Assembly: GCA_934660965.1 (NCBI GenBank) | Contig: CAKUIM010000036.1 | Location: 1-19,821, forward strand | Length of the DNA stretch: 19,821 nucleotides | Reading direction: 5' to 3' | From: an uncultured Oscillospiraceae bacterium | Lineage (GTDB): Bacteria > Bacillota > Clostridia > Oscillospirales > Oscillospiraceae | Shown: piece by piece, positions 7,166-14,578 of the stretch | Numbering within the stretch: the stretch's first letter is position 1 | Layout of the letters: every line of letters starts with the position of its first letter | The notes under the pieces: generated by a model | What the model saw: the letters and a program-made list of their open reading frames with translations, nothing else | The model's database searches: none | What the model was told of the DNA's origin: nothing | Program-made: the position numbers and the translations under genes

Positions 7166-7753
7166 ATGATGACGACCTGGGATAGCCTGAAAGCGCAGTG
7201 CCTTGCCTGCCATGCCTGCCCCCTTGCCGACACCCGCACCAACGTGGTGTTCGGCGTAGGGCCGGAGGACGCAGAAATCATGCTCGTGGGCGAGGGCCCC
7301 GGCGAGCAGGAAGACCTCACCGGCGAGCCCTTCGTGGGCCGGGCGGGGCAGCTGCTCGACGAGATGCTCTCCCTCATCGGCCTTTCACGCGCCGCCAACG
7401 TCTACATCGCCAATATCGTCAAGTGCCGCCCGCCTCAGAACCGGGACCCCCTGGCCACCGAGCAGGACGCCTGCATCGGCTACCTGCGCCGCCAGACCGC
7501 CCTGCTGCGGCCCCGCATCATCGTGTGCATGGGCCGGGTGGCGGCCAACCGCATCATCCACGACGACTACAAAATCACCAAAGAACACGGCCAGTGGACG
7601 GAAAAGGCCGGGGTGCAGATGACCTCCATCTACCACCCCGCCGCCCTGCTGCGGGACCCGTCCAAAAGGCCGGACACCTTCCTGGATCTGAAGGCCATCC
7701 GCCGCATGGCCGAGCAGGTCTGCCCCCGCACTGCCTTCCTTCCGCTGTTCTAA
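7166..7753 (+). CDS. Uracil-DNA glycosylase, family 4 (iron-sulfur)
   Basis: Removes uracil from DNA to start base excision repair. Residues 42-64 (GEGPGEQED then TGEPFVGRAGQLL) form the family 4 uracil-binding motif. HPAALLRDPSKR (157-168) is the second conserved motif. Cys15, Cys18, Cys87 and Cys103 match the spacing of the 4Fe-4S ligands known for the Thermotoga enzyme. The 195-residue length is normal. GGGAGG at 7155-7160 supports starting at the tandem ATG at 7166 or 7169. It is a single gene between divergent and convergent neighbours, closed by a bidirectional terminator. Confidence 0.95.
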   Translation: MMTTWDSLKAQCLACHACPLADTRTNVVFGVGPEDAEIMLVGEGPGEQEDLTGEPFVGRAGQLLDEMLSLIGLSRAANVYIANIVKCRPPQNRDPLATEQDACIGYLRRQTALLRPRIIVCMGRVAANRIIHDDYKITKEHGQWTEKAGVQMTSIYHPAALLRDPSKRPDTFLDLKAIRRMAEQVCPRTAFLPLF

Positions 7754-7835
7754 GCCGGGGATGATGTCCTGCCTCTTTCTGACGAGGGCAGCGAAGCGGC
7801 CGGCGCCCTGCCCGGCACTCCCCCTGCAACCAAAA

Positions 7836-7864
7836 AAACCGGCCTGCTCCTTGCAGGCCGGTTT
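7836..7864. terminator. Bidirectional intrinsic terminator
   Basis: A 12-bp perfect stem AAACCGGCCTGC / GCAGGCCGGTTT with a 5-base loop. The T-tract is TTTTTTT on the minus strand and TTTT on the plus strand. It serves both the convergent uracil-DNA glycosylase gene and the O-acetylhomoserine sulfhydrylase gene. Confidence 0.9.
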
Positions 7865-7883
7865 TATGCTGTTTCTATCTCCC

Positions 7884-9158
7884 TTATACCCCTTCCAGGG
7901 CCCGGCCGATGTCCAGCACCAGGTCCTCCGGGTCCTCCAGGCCGATGGACAGCCGCACCAGATCCGGGGACACCCCGGCGGCGGCAAGCTCCTCATCGTT
8001 CATCTGGCGGTGGGTGGCGGAGGCGGGGTGCAGGATGCAGGTCTTGGCGTCGGCCACGTGGGTGGCGATGGAGCACAGCTCCAGCCCGCCCATAAACCGC
8101 TCCGCGGCCGCCCGGCCGCCCTTCACGCCGAAGGCGATTACGCCGCTGCACCCCCGGGGCAGGTACTTCCCGGCAAGGGCGTAGTACTTGTCTCCGGGAA
8201 GGCCCGGGTAGCGCACCCAGGCCACCTTCGGGTGGCCCGCCAGATAATCGGCGATCATCCGGGCGCTGCGGCAGTGGCGCTGCATCCGCAGCGGGAGGGT
8301 CTCCATGCCCATACCCAGCAGCCACGCGTTCATGGGCGCCGGGGTGGAGCCGAAGTCCCGCATCAGCTGGGCGGTGGCCTTGGTGATGTACGCCCCGCCC
8401 CGGCCGAACTTCTCGGCGTAGACGATGCCGTGGTAGCTCTCGTCCGGGGTGGTCAGGCCGGGGAATTTGTCCTTGTGGGCCATCCAGTCGAAGTTGCCGG
8501 AGTCCACAATGGCCCCGCCCACGGCGGCGGCGTGGCCGTCCAGATACTTGGTGGTAGAGTGGGTGACGATGTCCGCCCCCCACTCAAAGGGCCGGCAGCC
8601 CCAGGGGGTGGCAAAGGTGTTGTCCACAATGAGGGGCACGCCGTGGCGGTGGGCGGCGGCGGCAAAGCGCTCAATGTCCAGCACCGTCAGGGCCGGGTTG
8701 GAGATGGTCTCGCCGAAGAGGGCCTTGGTGTTGGGCCGGAAGGCGGCCTCCAGCTCCTCGTCGGAGCAGTCCGGGTCCACAAAGGTAAAGTCGATGCCCA
8801 TGCGCTTCATGGTCACCGCGAAGAGGTTATAGGTGCCGCCGTAAATGGCGGAGGAGGACACCACATGGTCCCCCGCCCCGGCGAGGTTGAACACCGAGAA
8901 GAAGGACGCCGCCTGCCCCGAGGAGAGCAGCATGGCAGCGCTCCCCCCCTCCAGGGCACACAGCCGGGCGGCCACCGCGTCGCTGGTGGGGTTCTGCAGG
9001 CGGGTATAGAAGTAACCGGAGGCCTCCAGGTCAAAGAGCTTTCCCATCTCCTGGCTGGACTCGTAGCGGAAGGTGGTGGACTGGATGATGGGGATGTTGC
9101 GGGGCTGGCCATTCTCCGGGCGGTAGCCCGCGTGGAGACAGCTGGTGTCAAAATTCAT
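7884..9158 (-). CDS. metY: O-acetylhomoserine aminocarboxypropyltransferase (sulfhydrylase)
   Basis: A PLP-dependent Cys/Met metabolism enzyme of 424 residues, the usual length for O-acetylhomoserine sulfhydrylase. It makes homocysteine from O-acetylhomoserine and sulfide. Features include the N-terminal TSCLHAGY, substrate and PLP residues in SGYFYTRLQNPTSDA, SSGQAA phosphate contacts, Asp179 in VDNTFATP, and the PLP lysine K204 in HSTTKYLDGH. The frame is open far upstream into the preceding gene. ATG at 9158 is the start because AAAGGAG precedes it and family similarity begins there. Related methionine gamma-lyases are a less likely alternative. It has its own consensus promoter and terminator. 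Confidence 0.9.
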   Translation of the reverse strand: MNFDTSCLHAGYRPENGQPRNIPIIQSTTFRYESSQEMGKLFDLEASGYFYTRLQNPTSDAVAARLCALEGGSAAMLLSSGQAASFFSVFNLAGAGDHVVSSSAIYGGTYNLFAVTMKRMGIDFTFVDPDCSDEELEAAFRPNTKALFGETISNPALTVLDIERFAAAAHRHGVPLIVDNTFATPWGCRPFEWGADIVTHSTTKYLDGHAAAVGGAIVDSGNFDWMAHKDKFPGLTTPDESYHGIVYAEKFGRGGAYITKATAQLMRDFGSTPAPMNAWLLGMGMETLPLRMQRHCRSARMIADYLAGHPKVAWVRYPGLPGDKYYALAGKYLPRGCSGVIAFGVKGGRAAAERFMGGLELCSIATHVADAKTCILHPASATHRQMNDEELAAAGVSPDLVRLSIGLEDPEDLVLDIGRALEGV

Positions 9159-9194
9159 AGGGGGGTCACTCCTTTTGTGGATTAAAGCGTTAAT

Positions 9195-9223
9195 ATCATA
9201 GCATCCCGGAGGCGGTCTGTCAA
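9195..9223 (-). promoter_or_regulatory. Sigma-A promoter of the metY-like gene
   Basis: A perfect -35 TTGACA (9218-9223) and -10 TATGAT (9195-9200) with 17-base spacing. The -35 overlaps the TGA stop codon of the upstream GerMN gene. Confidence 0.88.
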
Positions 9224-10134
9224 TCGTCCCGGCCCAGACTGAAGTCAGGCTCCAGCGGCCCGGTGAGCACCACATACCCGTATTGCTCCAGAATCTGCCC
9301 CTCAGCAAGGATGCACACCGCGTCCACCCCGTCAAGGTTCCCGAGGGTGTTGATGATGGAGTAGATGACGTTTGCCTGGGCCTCCCCATTCTCGGGCATG
9401 TCGGAGACAAAGGTCTCCGAGAGGTCGATGTAGCACACCCCGTCCTCCAGCCGGATACCCAGAAGGGCCGTGCCGTCGGGCACCGCCGCAGAGAGGGTAC
9501 GGCTGTCCGGCCCGGCCACCAGGGCCCGGGCCACCCGCTCGGGCAGGGACTCGTCCTCGGTGAGCAGGAAGGTGCGGGTCTCAAAGCCAAGGCCGCGGCC
9601 CACCGCCCGGGGAAAATAGAGGGCCGCCGTCACCTCAACCGGCTCCTCCTCCGCGCCGGAGAAGATCACCTGGTCCGGGGCAAGCAGCTGATAGCGCCGG
9701 TAGCCCGAGGCGCTGCCGTTGGCGGTGATGGCCACCTGCTCCACCTCGGGCAGCTGGCACAGCGTCAGGGCGATGGTGTAGTCGGCCAGGGTCAAATCAA
9801 AGCCGGTGAGGTGGCCATAGTGGTAGGAGAGGTCCACCCAGAGGCTTCCCCCTTCCAACCGCCAGCCCAGCAGCCGGGTTCCCTCGGGAATGGGGCTGTA
9901 CATGCCCCGGTCGTCGGGCGGCCCGGAGAGCAGCGCGGCGAGCAGGCTCTCCACATCGGCGCTCTCCCCCCGGTAGGGTGTGGAGACCACGGCGGTGGTC
10001 TTGTTGTTCCAGTCTGTTGTGTTCCCGGCAAACCACAGCGCAAGGCCCGTCCGCTCCTCCGCTGCGGCGCATCCCCACAAAAGGGCCAGCAGCAGCGCGG
10101 CGGCCAGGGCCGCGGCAAGGATTTTCCGCTTCAT
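9220..10134 (-). CDS. Lipoprotein with two GerMN domains
   Basis: A 304-residue exported lipoprotein. An N-terminal MKRK is followed by a hydrophobic stretch and a lipobox LWGC with Cys22 as the lipidated residue. Two GerMN-type repeats are visible. The first (about 55-145) has LLAALLSGP...PEGTRLLGWRLEGGSLWVDLS; the second (about 195-285) has VARALVAGP...PDGTALLGIRLEDGVCYIDLSETF. GerMN domains occur in spore germination/spore wall GerM proteins and in actinobacterial LpqB. The start overlaps the histidine kinase stop by 4 bases (ATGA), so it belongs to the two-component operon. That suggests an extracytoplasmic partner of the kinase rather than a free-standing GerM; the role is inferred. Confidence 0.85.
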   Translation of the reverse strand: MKRKILAAALAAALLLALLWGCAAAEERTGLALWFAGNTTDWNNKTTAVVSTPYRGESADVESLLAALLSGPPDDRGMYSPIPEGTRLLGWRLEGGSLWVDLSYHYGHLTGFDLTLADYTIALTLCQLPEVEQVAITANGSASGYRRYQLLAPDQVIFSGAEEEPVEVTAALYFPRAVGRGLGFETRTFLLTEDESLPERVARALVAGPDSRTLSAAVPDGTALLGIRLEDGVCYIDLSETFVSDMPENGEAQANVIYSIINTLGNLDGVDAVCILAEGQILEQYGYVVLTGPLEPDFSLGRDD

Positions 10135-11603
10135 TTCCCGCCGCCCCCTTCCTGGGTATAGGCCGGGAAGGTCACCACAAACCGGGTGCCCGGCCCGTCC
10201 TCCCGGCCGGAGGCCTCGATGGTGCCGCCGTAGGCCTTCGCCATATCGCTGACGATGGAAAGGCCCAGGCCGGTGCCGCCCGCTGCCCGGGATCGGGCCT
10301 TGTCCACCCGGTAAAAGCGGTCGAAAATCTTGGGCAGGTCCTCCTTGGGGATGCCCACGCCGGTGTCCGCCACCTCCAGCTCCACCTGGCCGCCGGCATG
10401 GCGGGTGCGCACGTCCACCCGGCCGCCGGGGACATTATACTTGATGGCGTTTTCCACCAGGTTGAACACCACCTGATAGAGGTCGTCCTCCGTGCCCAGC
10501 AGGGTGCACGCCCCTGAAAGGCCGCAGGCAAGCTCCACCTGGGCGTCTGCCGCCAGGGGCCGGAGCATGTGGGCCACCCGCTCCACCACCGTGTCCAGCT
10601 CCACCGGCTCCCGCCGCACGGCGGGGACGCTGTCCAGCCTTGTGAGGGTCAGCAGCTTCTCGCTGATGCGGGTGAGGCGGTCTGCCTCCTCACCGATGTC
10701 GGAGACAAATTCCTTCACCGTGGCCATATCCACGTTGTCGTTCTGCAAAATAGAGTCGGTAAGCAGCCGGATGGAGGCAAGGGGCGTCTTGAGCTCGTGG
10801 GACGCGTCGGACACGAAGCGCCGGCGCACCTCCTCCGTCTCCTGAAGGCGGCCGGTGAGCTGGTTGAACTCGTCGGCAAGCTCGGTGAGCTCATCCTGCC
10901 CCCGCAGCACCACCCGATGGCTGTACTCGCCCCGGCGCACCGTGCGGATGCCCCCCAGCAGGTTTTTCACCTTCCGGGACAGGGCCTGGGACAAAACGAG
11001 GGACAGCGCCAGGGACAGCACGCAGATGATGATGGAGATATTGCGCAGATTGGTCTGGATGGAGCGCAGCAGCTGGGCCTGCTCGGCGTCGTACTCATAG
11101 AGGTACACCGCCCCCAGCGTCACCCCCCGGTACACCACCGGCGCCGCCGCGCGGGAGCGCAGCGCCCCGTCCCGGTACTCGCACCGGAATACGTCCATCC
11201 CGCCAAGCGCCGCCGCCACCTCGCCCAGCAAGGCATAGTCGTAGAGATGGTTGTCGAGCTTGGAGGTGTCATAGAGAATGAGGCCCGATGCGTCGGTGAC
11301 CAGAATGCGGGTGGCGGAGAGCTCTTCGAGCAGCAGCATAGCCTGCTCCACCCCCTCGGCGGCGAGGGTCTCGGTGACGCCCAGGGCGGTGCCGATGGCC
11401 AGGGCCTGGCGCTTGAGGGCGCTCTCCTTGGACTGGAACACCATTTTCTGGGCCATGAGCAGCGGATAGGTGTTGAGCAGCACGATGATCACCGCGATGA
11501 CCCCCAGGTAGGTCAGGGCATAGCGGGACTGGATGCTTTTGAAAAAGGGCACGCCGCTTCGCTCCTGCTGCGCGCCGCCCGTTTCCCTGTCCGGCTTGTC
11601 CAT
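10131..11603 (-). CDS. Two-component sensor histidine kinase
   Basis: A 490-residue membrane kinase. TM1 lies at about 28-50 and TM2 at about 188-208, enclosing an extracytoplasmic sensor domain of about 135 residues. A HAMP segment (about 209-255) follows, then HisKA with phospho-acceptor His269 in DASHELKTPLASIRLL. The ATPase boxes are present: N box NLVENAIKYN, G1 DTGVGIPKEDL, F box IFDRFYRVDK and G2 GGTGLGLSI. The architecture is of the WalK/PhoR/MtrB class. It lies 36 bases after the response regulator and overlaps the GerMN lipoprotein gene, giving an RR-HK-lipoprotein order. The stimulus is not evident from sequence. Confidence 0.96.
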   Translation of the reverse strand: MDKPDRETGGAQQERSGVPFFKSIQSRYALTYLGVIAVIIVLLNTYPLLMAQKMVFQSKESALKRQALAIGTALGVTETLAAEGVEQAMLLLEELSATRILVTDASGLILYDTSKLDNHLYDYALLGEVAAALGGMDVFRCEYRDGALRSRAAAPVVYRGVTLGAVYLYEYDAEQAQLLRSIQTNLRNISIIICVLSLALSLVLSQALSRKVKNLLGGIRTVRRGEYSHRVVLRGQDELTELADEFNQLTGRLQETEEVRRRFVSDASHELKTPLASIRLLTDSILQNDNVDMATVKEFVSDIGEEADRLTRISEKLLTLTRLDSVPAVRREPVELDTVVERVAHMLRPLAADAQVELACGLSGACTLLGTEDDLYQVVFNLVENAIKYNVPGGRVDVRTRHAGGQVELEVADTGVGIPKEDLPKIFDRFYRVDKARSRAAGGTGLGLSIVSDMAKAYGGTIEASGREDGPGTRFVVTFPAYTQEGGGGK

Positions 11604-11639
11604 CCGCTCCGCCCCCTTTCCCGCTTGCCCGGGGGCGCC

Positions 11640-12344
11640 TTACGCCCCCCGGCCGTCCTGATTGCTCAAATAGTACCCCACACCCCACTTGGTGAGGATA
11701 TACTCCGGATTGCCCGGGTCGGGCTCCAGCTTTTCCCGCAGGCGGCGGATGTGCACGTCCACCGTGCGCAGCTCGCCGATATACTCATAGCCCCACACCA
11801 GGTTGAGAAGGTTTTCCCGGCTGTAGACCCGGCCGGGGTTGCGCAGGAAGAGCTCCATCAGGTCGAACTCCTTGGCGGTGAGCTCCACACTCTGCCCGTC
11901 CTTCCAGGCGGAGCGCTCGCCCACGTCGATGGCGATGATGCCCCGCTCCAGGCGGTTGGCGCTGCGCTCCTGCTTCTCGGCCTGGAGCGCCCGGCGCAGC
12001 AGGGCCCGCACCCGGGCCTTGAGCTCCAGAATGTTGAAGGGCTTGGTGATATAGTCGTCCGCCCCGCACTCAAAGCCCATGATCTTGTCGGCGTCCTCGC
12101 TCTTGGCCGTGAGCATGATGACGGGCACGGTGGAAAATTCCCGGATCTTCATGCAGGCCTGAAGGCCGTCGATCTTGGGCATCATCAGGTCCAGGATGAT
12201 AAGGTCGAACCGGCCGGTGCGGGCCTTTTCCACCGCCTCTTCCCCGTCGCTGCCCGTCTCGACTTCATAGCCCTCGTTTTCCAGATTGAATTTGATTCCC
12301 TTGACCAGCAGGTGCTCATCATCCACCACCAGTATTTTCGGCAT
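11640..12344 (-). CDS. OmpR/PhoB-family response regulator
   Basis: A 234-residue regulator. The receiver domain begins MPKILVVDDEH, with the phospho-acceptor Asp52 in LDLMMPKIDG, the switch Thr in MLTAKSEDAD and Lys in ITKPFN. The C-terminal winged helix carries LTAKEFDLMELFLRNPGRVYSRENLL and VDVHIRRLREKLEPDP. The start at 12344 is preceded by GGAGGG with good spacing; the longer open frame to 12401 adds a non-conserved tail. The start lies inside the 3' end of the comEA-like gene (26-base overlap), so its translation is probably coupled to that gene. It is the cognate regulator of the adjacent kinase. Confidence 0.96.
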   Translation of the reverse strand: MPKILVVDDEHLLVKGIKFNLENEGYEVETGSDGEEAVEKARTGRFDLIILDLMMPKIDGLQACMKIREFSTVPVIMLTAKSEDADKIMGFECGADDYITKPFNILELKARVRALLRRALQAEKQERSANRLERGIIAIDVGERSAWKDGQSVELTAKEFDLMELFLRNPGRVYSRENLLNLVWGYEYIGELRTVDVHIRRLREKLEPDPGNPEYILTKWGVGYYLSNQDGRGA

Positions 12345-12765
12345 AGCTGTTCCCTCCCGCCACGGCATACTCCAGTATGCCCTCCAATAGTCCTTCTCCA
12401 ATCCCCTCTACCCGGATCAGGTCCTCCACATACCGGAAGGGCCCATGCTCCGCCCGGTAGTCCAGAATGGCCCGGGCCCGCTTCTCGCCGATGCCCGGCA
12501 GGGTCATCAGCGCCTCAAGGTCCGCCGTGTTGATGTCCACAAGGGCGATATCTGACGGCGTGTCCTGCGTCGGAGCGTTTGGCTCCTCCGCCGGGGCCGC
12601 GCTCTCCGCTGCCGGCGGCGCGCTCACGCCCGCCGGGCTCTCTTCGGGCGCAGTCCGGGCGGGCAGCAGCCGCCCTGTCCCTGCGAAATATCCGCCCATC
12701 AGGGCAAGGAGCACCGCCGTCACGGCCAGCATCACCCGCTCACCGGCAGAAAGCTTCACGCTCAT
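12319..12765 (-). CDS. comEA: ComEA-like helix-hairpin-helix DNA-binding membrane protein
   Basis: A 148-residue protein. A short cytoplasmic start, one transmembrane helix (about 11-31), a Pro/Ala/Glu-rich linker (about 36-72), then tandem helix-hairpin-helix motifs VDINTADLEALMTLPGIGEKRARAIL and VEDLIRVEGIGEGLLEGI. This is the ComEA layout for surface binding of transforming DNA, but without the SLBB domain of the longer Bacillus protein. Many short ComEA-like proteins are not proven competence factors. No comEC is in the window. It is the first gene of the comEA-RR-HK-GerMN cluster. The start follows AAAGAGGTG. Confidence 0.85.
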   Translation of the reverse strand: MSVKLSAGERVMLAVTAVLLALMGGYFAGTGRLLPARTAPEESPAGVSAPPAAESAAPAEEPNAPTQDTPSDIALVDINTADLEALMTLPGIGEKRARAILDYRAEHGPFRYVEDLIRVEGIGEGLLEGILEYAVAGGNSYAENTGGG

Positions 12766-12803
12766 GCACCTCTTTAGGAATTTATGAATCTTTTGGAATA
12801 TCG

Positions 12804-12832
12804 TTGCAGCCGGCCGCCGGTTTTGCTATAAT
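12804..12832 (+). promoter_or_regulatory. Promoter of the D-Ala-D-Ala carboxypeptidase gene
   Basis: TTGCAG (12804-12809) and a perfect extended -10 TGCTATAAT (12824-12832) with 17-base spacing. A second -10-like TATTAT at 12881-12886 lies nearer the gene without a clear -35. I saw no strong promoter for the divergent comEA-like gene in the same gap. Confidence 0.7.
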
Positions 12833-12909
12833 TTCATCATGTCCTCTTCCGGGGCAAAAGCGGCCAGCCGCGCTTTCCGGTATTATAACATAAAAATGGT
12901 GAGTTTCCT

Positions 12910-14262
12910 ATGAAAAAAAATCGTTTTTTCTCTGCGCTCCTCTCCCTTTTGCTGCTGCTCGCCTGCGCACTGCCCGCCGCCGCGCTGGACGACCCCCAGC
13001 CCAACTGCGGCGCGGCCATCGTGGTGGACGGCGACTACGGCGACGTGCTCTACTCCTTCCACGGCTACGATAAAATGTACCCCGCCTCCATCACCAAGGT
13101 GATGACCTCCCTGCTTGTCATGGAGGCCCTCTCCGACGGCCGTCTCGCCCTGGACCAGCCCATCACCGCCTCCTCCTCGGCGGTGGTGCTGCCCGAGGGC
13201 AGCTCCACCCAGGGCATCAAGGCCGGCGAGGTCCTCACGGTGGAGCAGCTTTTGTACTGCGACCTTGTGGCCTCGGCAAATGAGGCGTGCAACATCCTGG
13301 CTGAGACGGTGGGGGGCAGCATCACCGAGTTCGTGGCCATGATGAACGCCAAAGCCCAGGAGCTGGGCATGACCGGCACCCACTTCGTCAACCCCAACGG
13401 CCTGCACGATGAGGACCACTACACCACTGCCTACGACATCACCCTCATGGCCCGGGCTGCCATGGAGTACAGCACCTTCCGCACCATCGTCTCCACCACC
13501 AAGTACACCGTCCCCGCCACCAACCTCTCCCAGCAGCGTGTGCTGCACACCACCAACTACCTCTTAAGCAGCGCCATCATCCCCGGCTACACCTACTCCA
13601 AGGCCATCGGCATCAAGACCGGCTCCACCACCCCCGCCGGCCAGTGTCTTGCCTCCGCCGCGGTGGATACCGACGGGCGCACCTTCTACTGCGTGGTGCT
13701 GGGAGCCCAGACCGTCACCCATGAGGACGGCTCCCGCAACCGCTACTCCTTCGAGGAATCCAAGCGGCTGCTGGAGTGGGCCTTCCAGAACTTCAAGCGC
13801 CAGGTGCTGCTGGACAACACCTTTACCGATGCCATCCGGGAGATCCCCGTCACCCTCTCCGACGAGGCCGACTATGTCATCGCCCAGCCGGTGGGCACCA
13901 TCGAGGCCACCATGCCCACCGACTACCGCTTTGATAAGTCCCAGCTGAAGATGGACCTTGCCGAGCAGGTGGAGGCCCCGGTGACAAAGGGCACCAAGCT
14001 GGGTACCGTCAGCCTTGTGTACGACGGCGTCACCTACGGCACCCTTGACATGGTGGCCGCCGACGACGTGAGCCGCTCCGACTTCCAGTACTATGTCAAG
14101 ACCGCCAAGGACTACCTCTCTCTCTGGTGGGTGAAGGCCCTTGCCATCACGGCCGCCGTCCTGATTGCGCTGCTCGTCATCTTCCTGGTGTTCCTCCTTC
14201 CCCGCCGCAGCCGGCGCCGCCGGTACAGCTCCTCCGGCCGCTACCGGGGCCGCCGCCGGTAA
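12910..14262 (+). CDS. dacF: D-alanyl-D-alanine carboxypeptidase (DacF-like, penicillin-binding protein)
   Basis: Trims the terminal D-Ala of peptidoglycan stem peptides outside the membrane. A signal peptide covers about 1-26 (ending LPAAALDD). The serine peptidase S11 motifs are intact: S60-x-x-K63 (PASITKVMTSLL), S122-A-N124 (VASANEACN) and K236-T-G (GIKTGSTTPAG). A beta-rich PBP5-type C-terminal domain covers about 290-390. It ends in a transmembrane helix (about 405-430) and a very Arg-rich cytoplasmic tail (RRSRRRR...RGRRR), an anchor different from the amphipathic helix usual in this family. The Shine-Dalgarno (GGTGAG) is weak. It has its own promoter and a strong terminator. Confidence 0.93.
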   Translation: MKKNRFFSALLSLLLLLACALPAAALDDPQPNCGAAIVVDGDYGDVLYSFHGYDKMYPASITKVMTSLLVMEALSDGRLALDQPITASSSAVVLPEGSSTQGIKAGEVLTVEQLLYCDLVASANEACNILAETVGGSITEFVAMMNAKAQELGMTGTHFVNPNGLHDEDHYTTAYDITLMARAAMEYSTFRTIVSTTKYTVPATNLSQQRVLHTTNYLLSSAIIPGYTYSKAIGIKTGSTTPAGQCLASAAVDTDGRTFYCVVLGAQTVTHEDGSRNRYSFEESKRLLEWAFQNFKRQVLLDNTFTDAIREIPVTLSDEADYVIAQPVGTIEATMPTDYRFDKSQLKMDLAEQVEAPVTKGTKLGTVSLVYDGVTYGTLDMVAADDVSRSDFQYYVKTAKDYLSLWWVKALAITAAVLIALLVIFLVFLLPRRSRRRRYSSSGRYRGRRR

Positions 14263-14315
14263 AAGAGGCCCCACGTGAAGGAGCATTCACAGAAACTTCA
14301 TAAATGGTTTTCAAT

Positions 14316-14344
14316 TTGTCAAACATTTCCCCCCTGGATATGGT
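14316..14344 (+). promoter_or_regulatory. Promoter-like pair upstream of a terminator (possible sRNA promoter)
   Basis: TTGTCA (14316-14321) and TATGGT (14339-14344) are separated by 17 bases in a locally AT-richer gap. The next feature downstream is an intrinsic terminator, not a gene, so a transcript of about 110 nt would result. Confidence 0.35.
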
Positions 14345-14417
14345 ATTCTATCCTTGTCAGGAAGATATGCCAATCAACAATCAAAACTCCTTTCTCAATC
14401 CTCTCTCTCTCTTTACC

Positions 14418-14462
14418 AAAAAAGGGGACGGCTCCGGCGCTGCCGGGGCCGTCCCCTTTTTT
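14418..14462. terminator. Strong bidirectional intrinsic terminator
   Basis: A nearly perfect stem of about 21 bp: AAAAAAGGGGACGGC (14418-14432) with GCCGTCCCCTTTTTT (14448-14462), and an inner CCGGC-gct-GCCGG. It ends dacF transcription. Confidence 0.95.
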
Positions 14463-14538
14463 GCCCATTTGCCCCCGCCGTTGGCGGGGAATTTCCCACC
14501 GATGGCGCTCCCCCCCCTTTCCCCGCCCTGCCGGGATG

Positions 14539-14547
14539 TGCTACACT
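14539..14547 (+). promoter_or_regulatory. Possible extended -10 promoter of the LytTR gene
   Basis: TGC directly precedes TACACT (14542-14547), an extended -10 element about 30 bases before the start codon. No convincing -35 is present, which is compatible with an activator- or autoregulated promoter, or a false positive. Confidence 0.35.
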
Positions 14548-14578
14548 AAGGCTGCAAAAGAAGAGAGGAGGGAAGGCC

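Noticed and set aside
9159..9590. N-terminal extension of the metY-like frame into the GerMN gene
   Set aside because: The frame is merely open; the family N-terminus, AAAGGAG site and promoter all support the start at 9158.
10569..12533. 654-codon plus-strand open frame opposite the two-component genes
   Set aside because: Shadow of the histidine kinase, response regulator and comEA-like genes; composition is biased and no family is recognisable.
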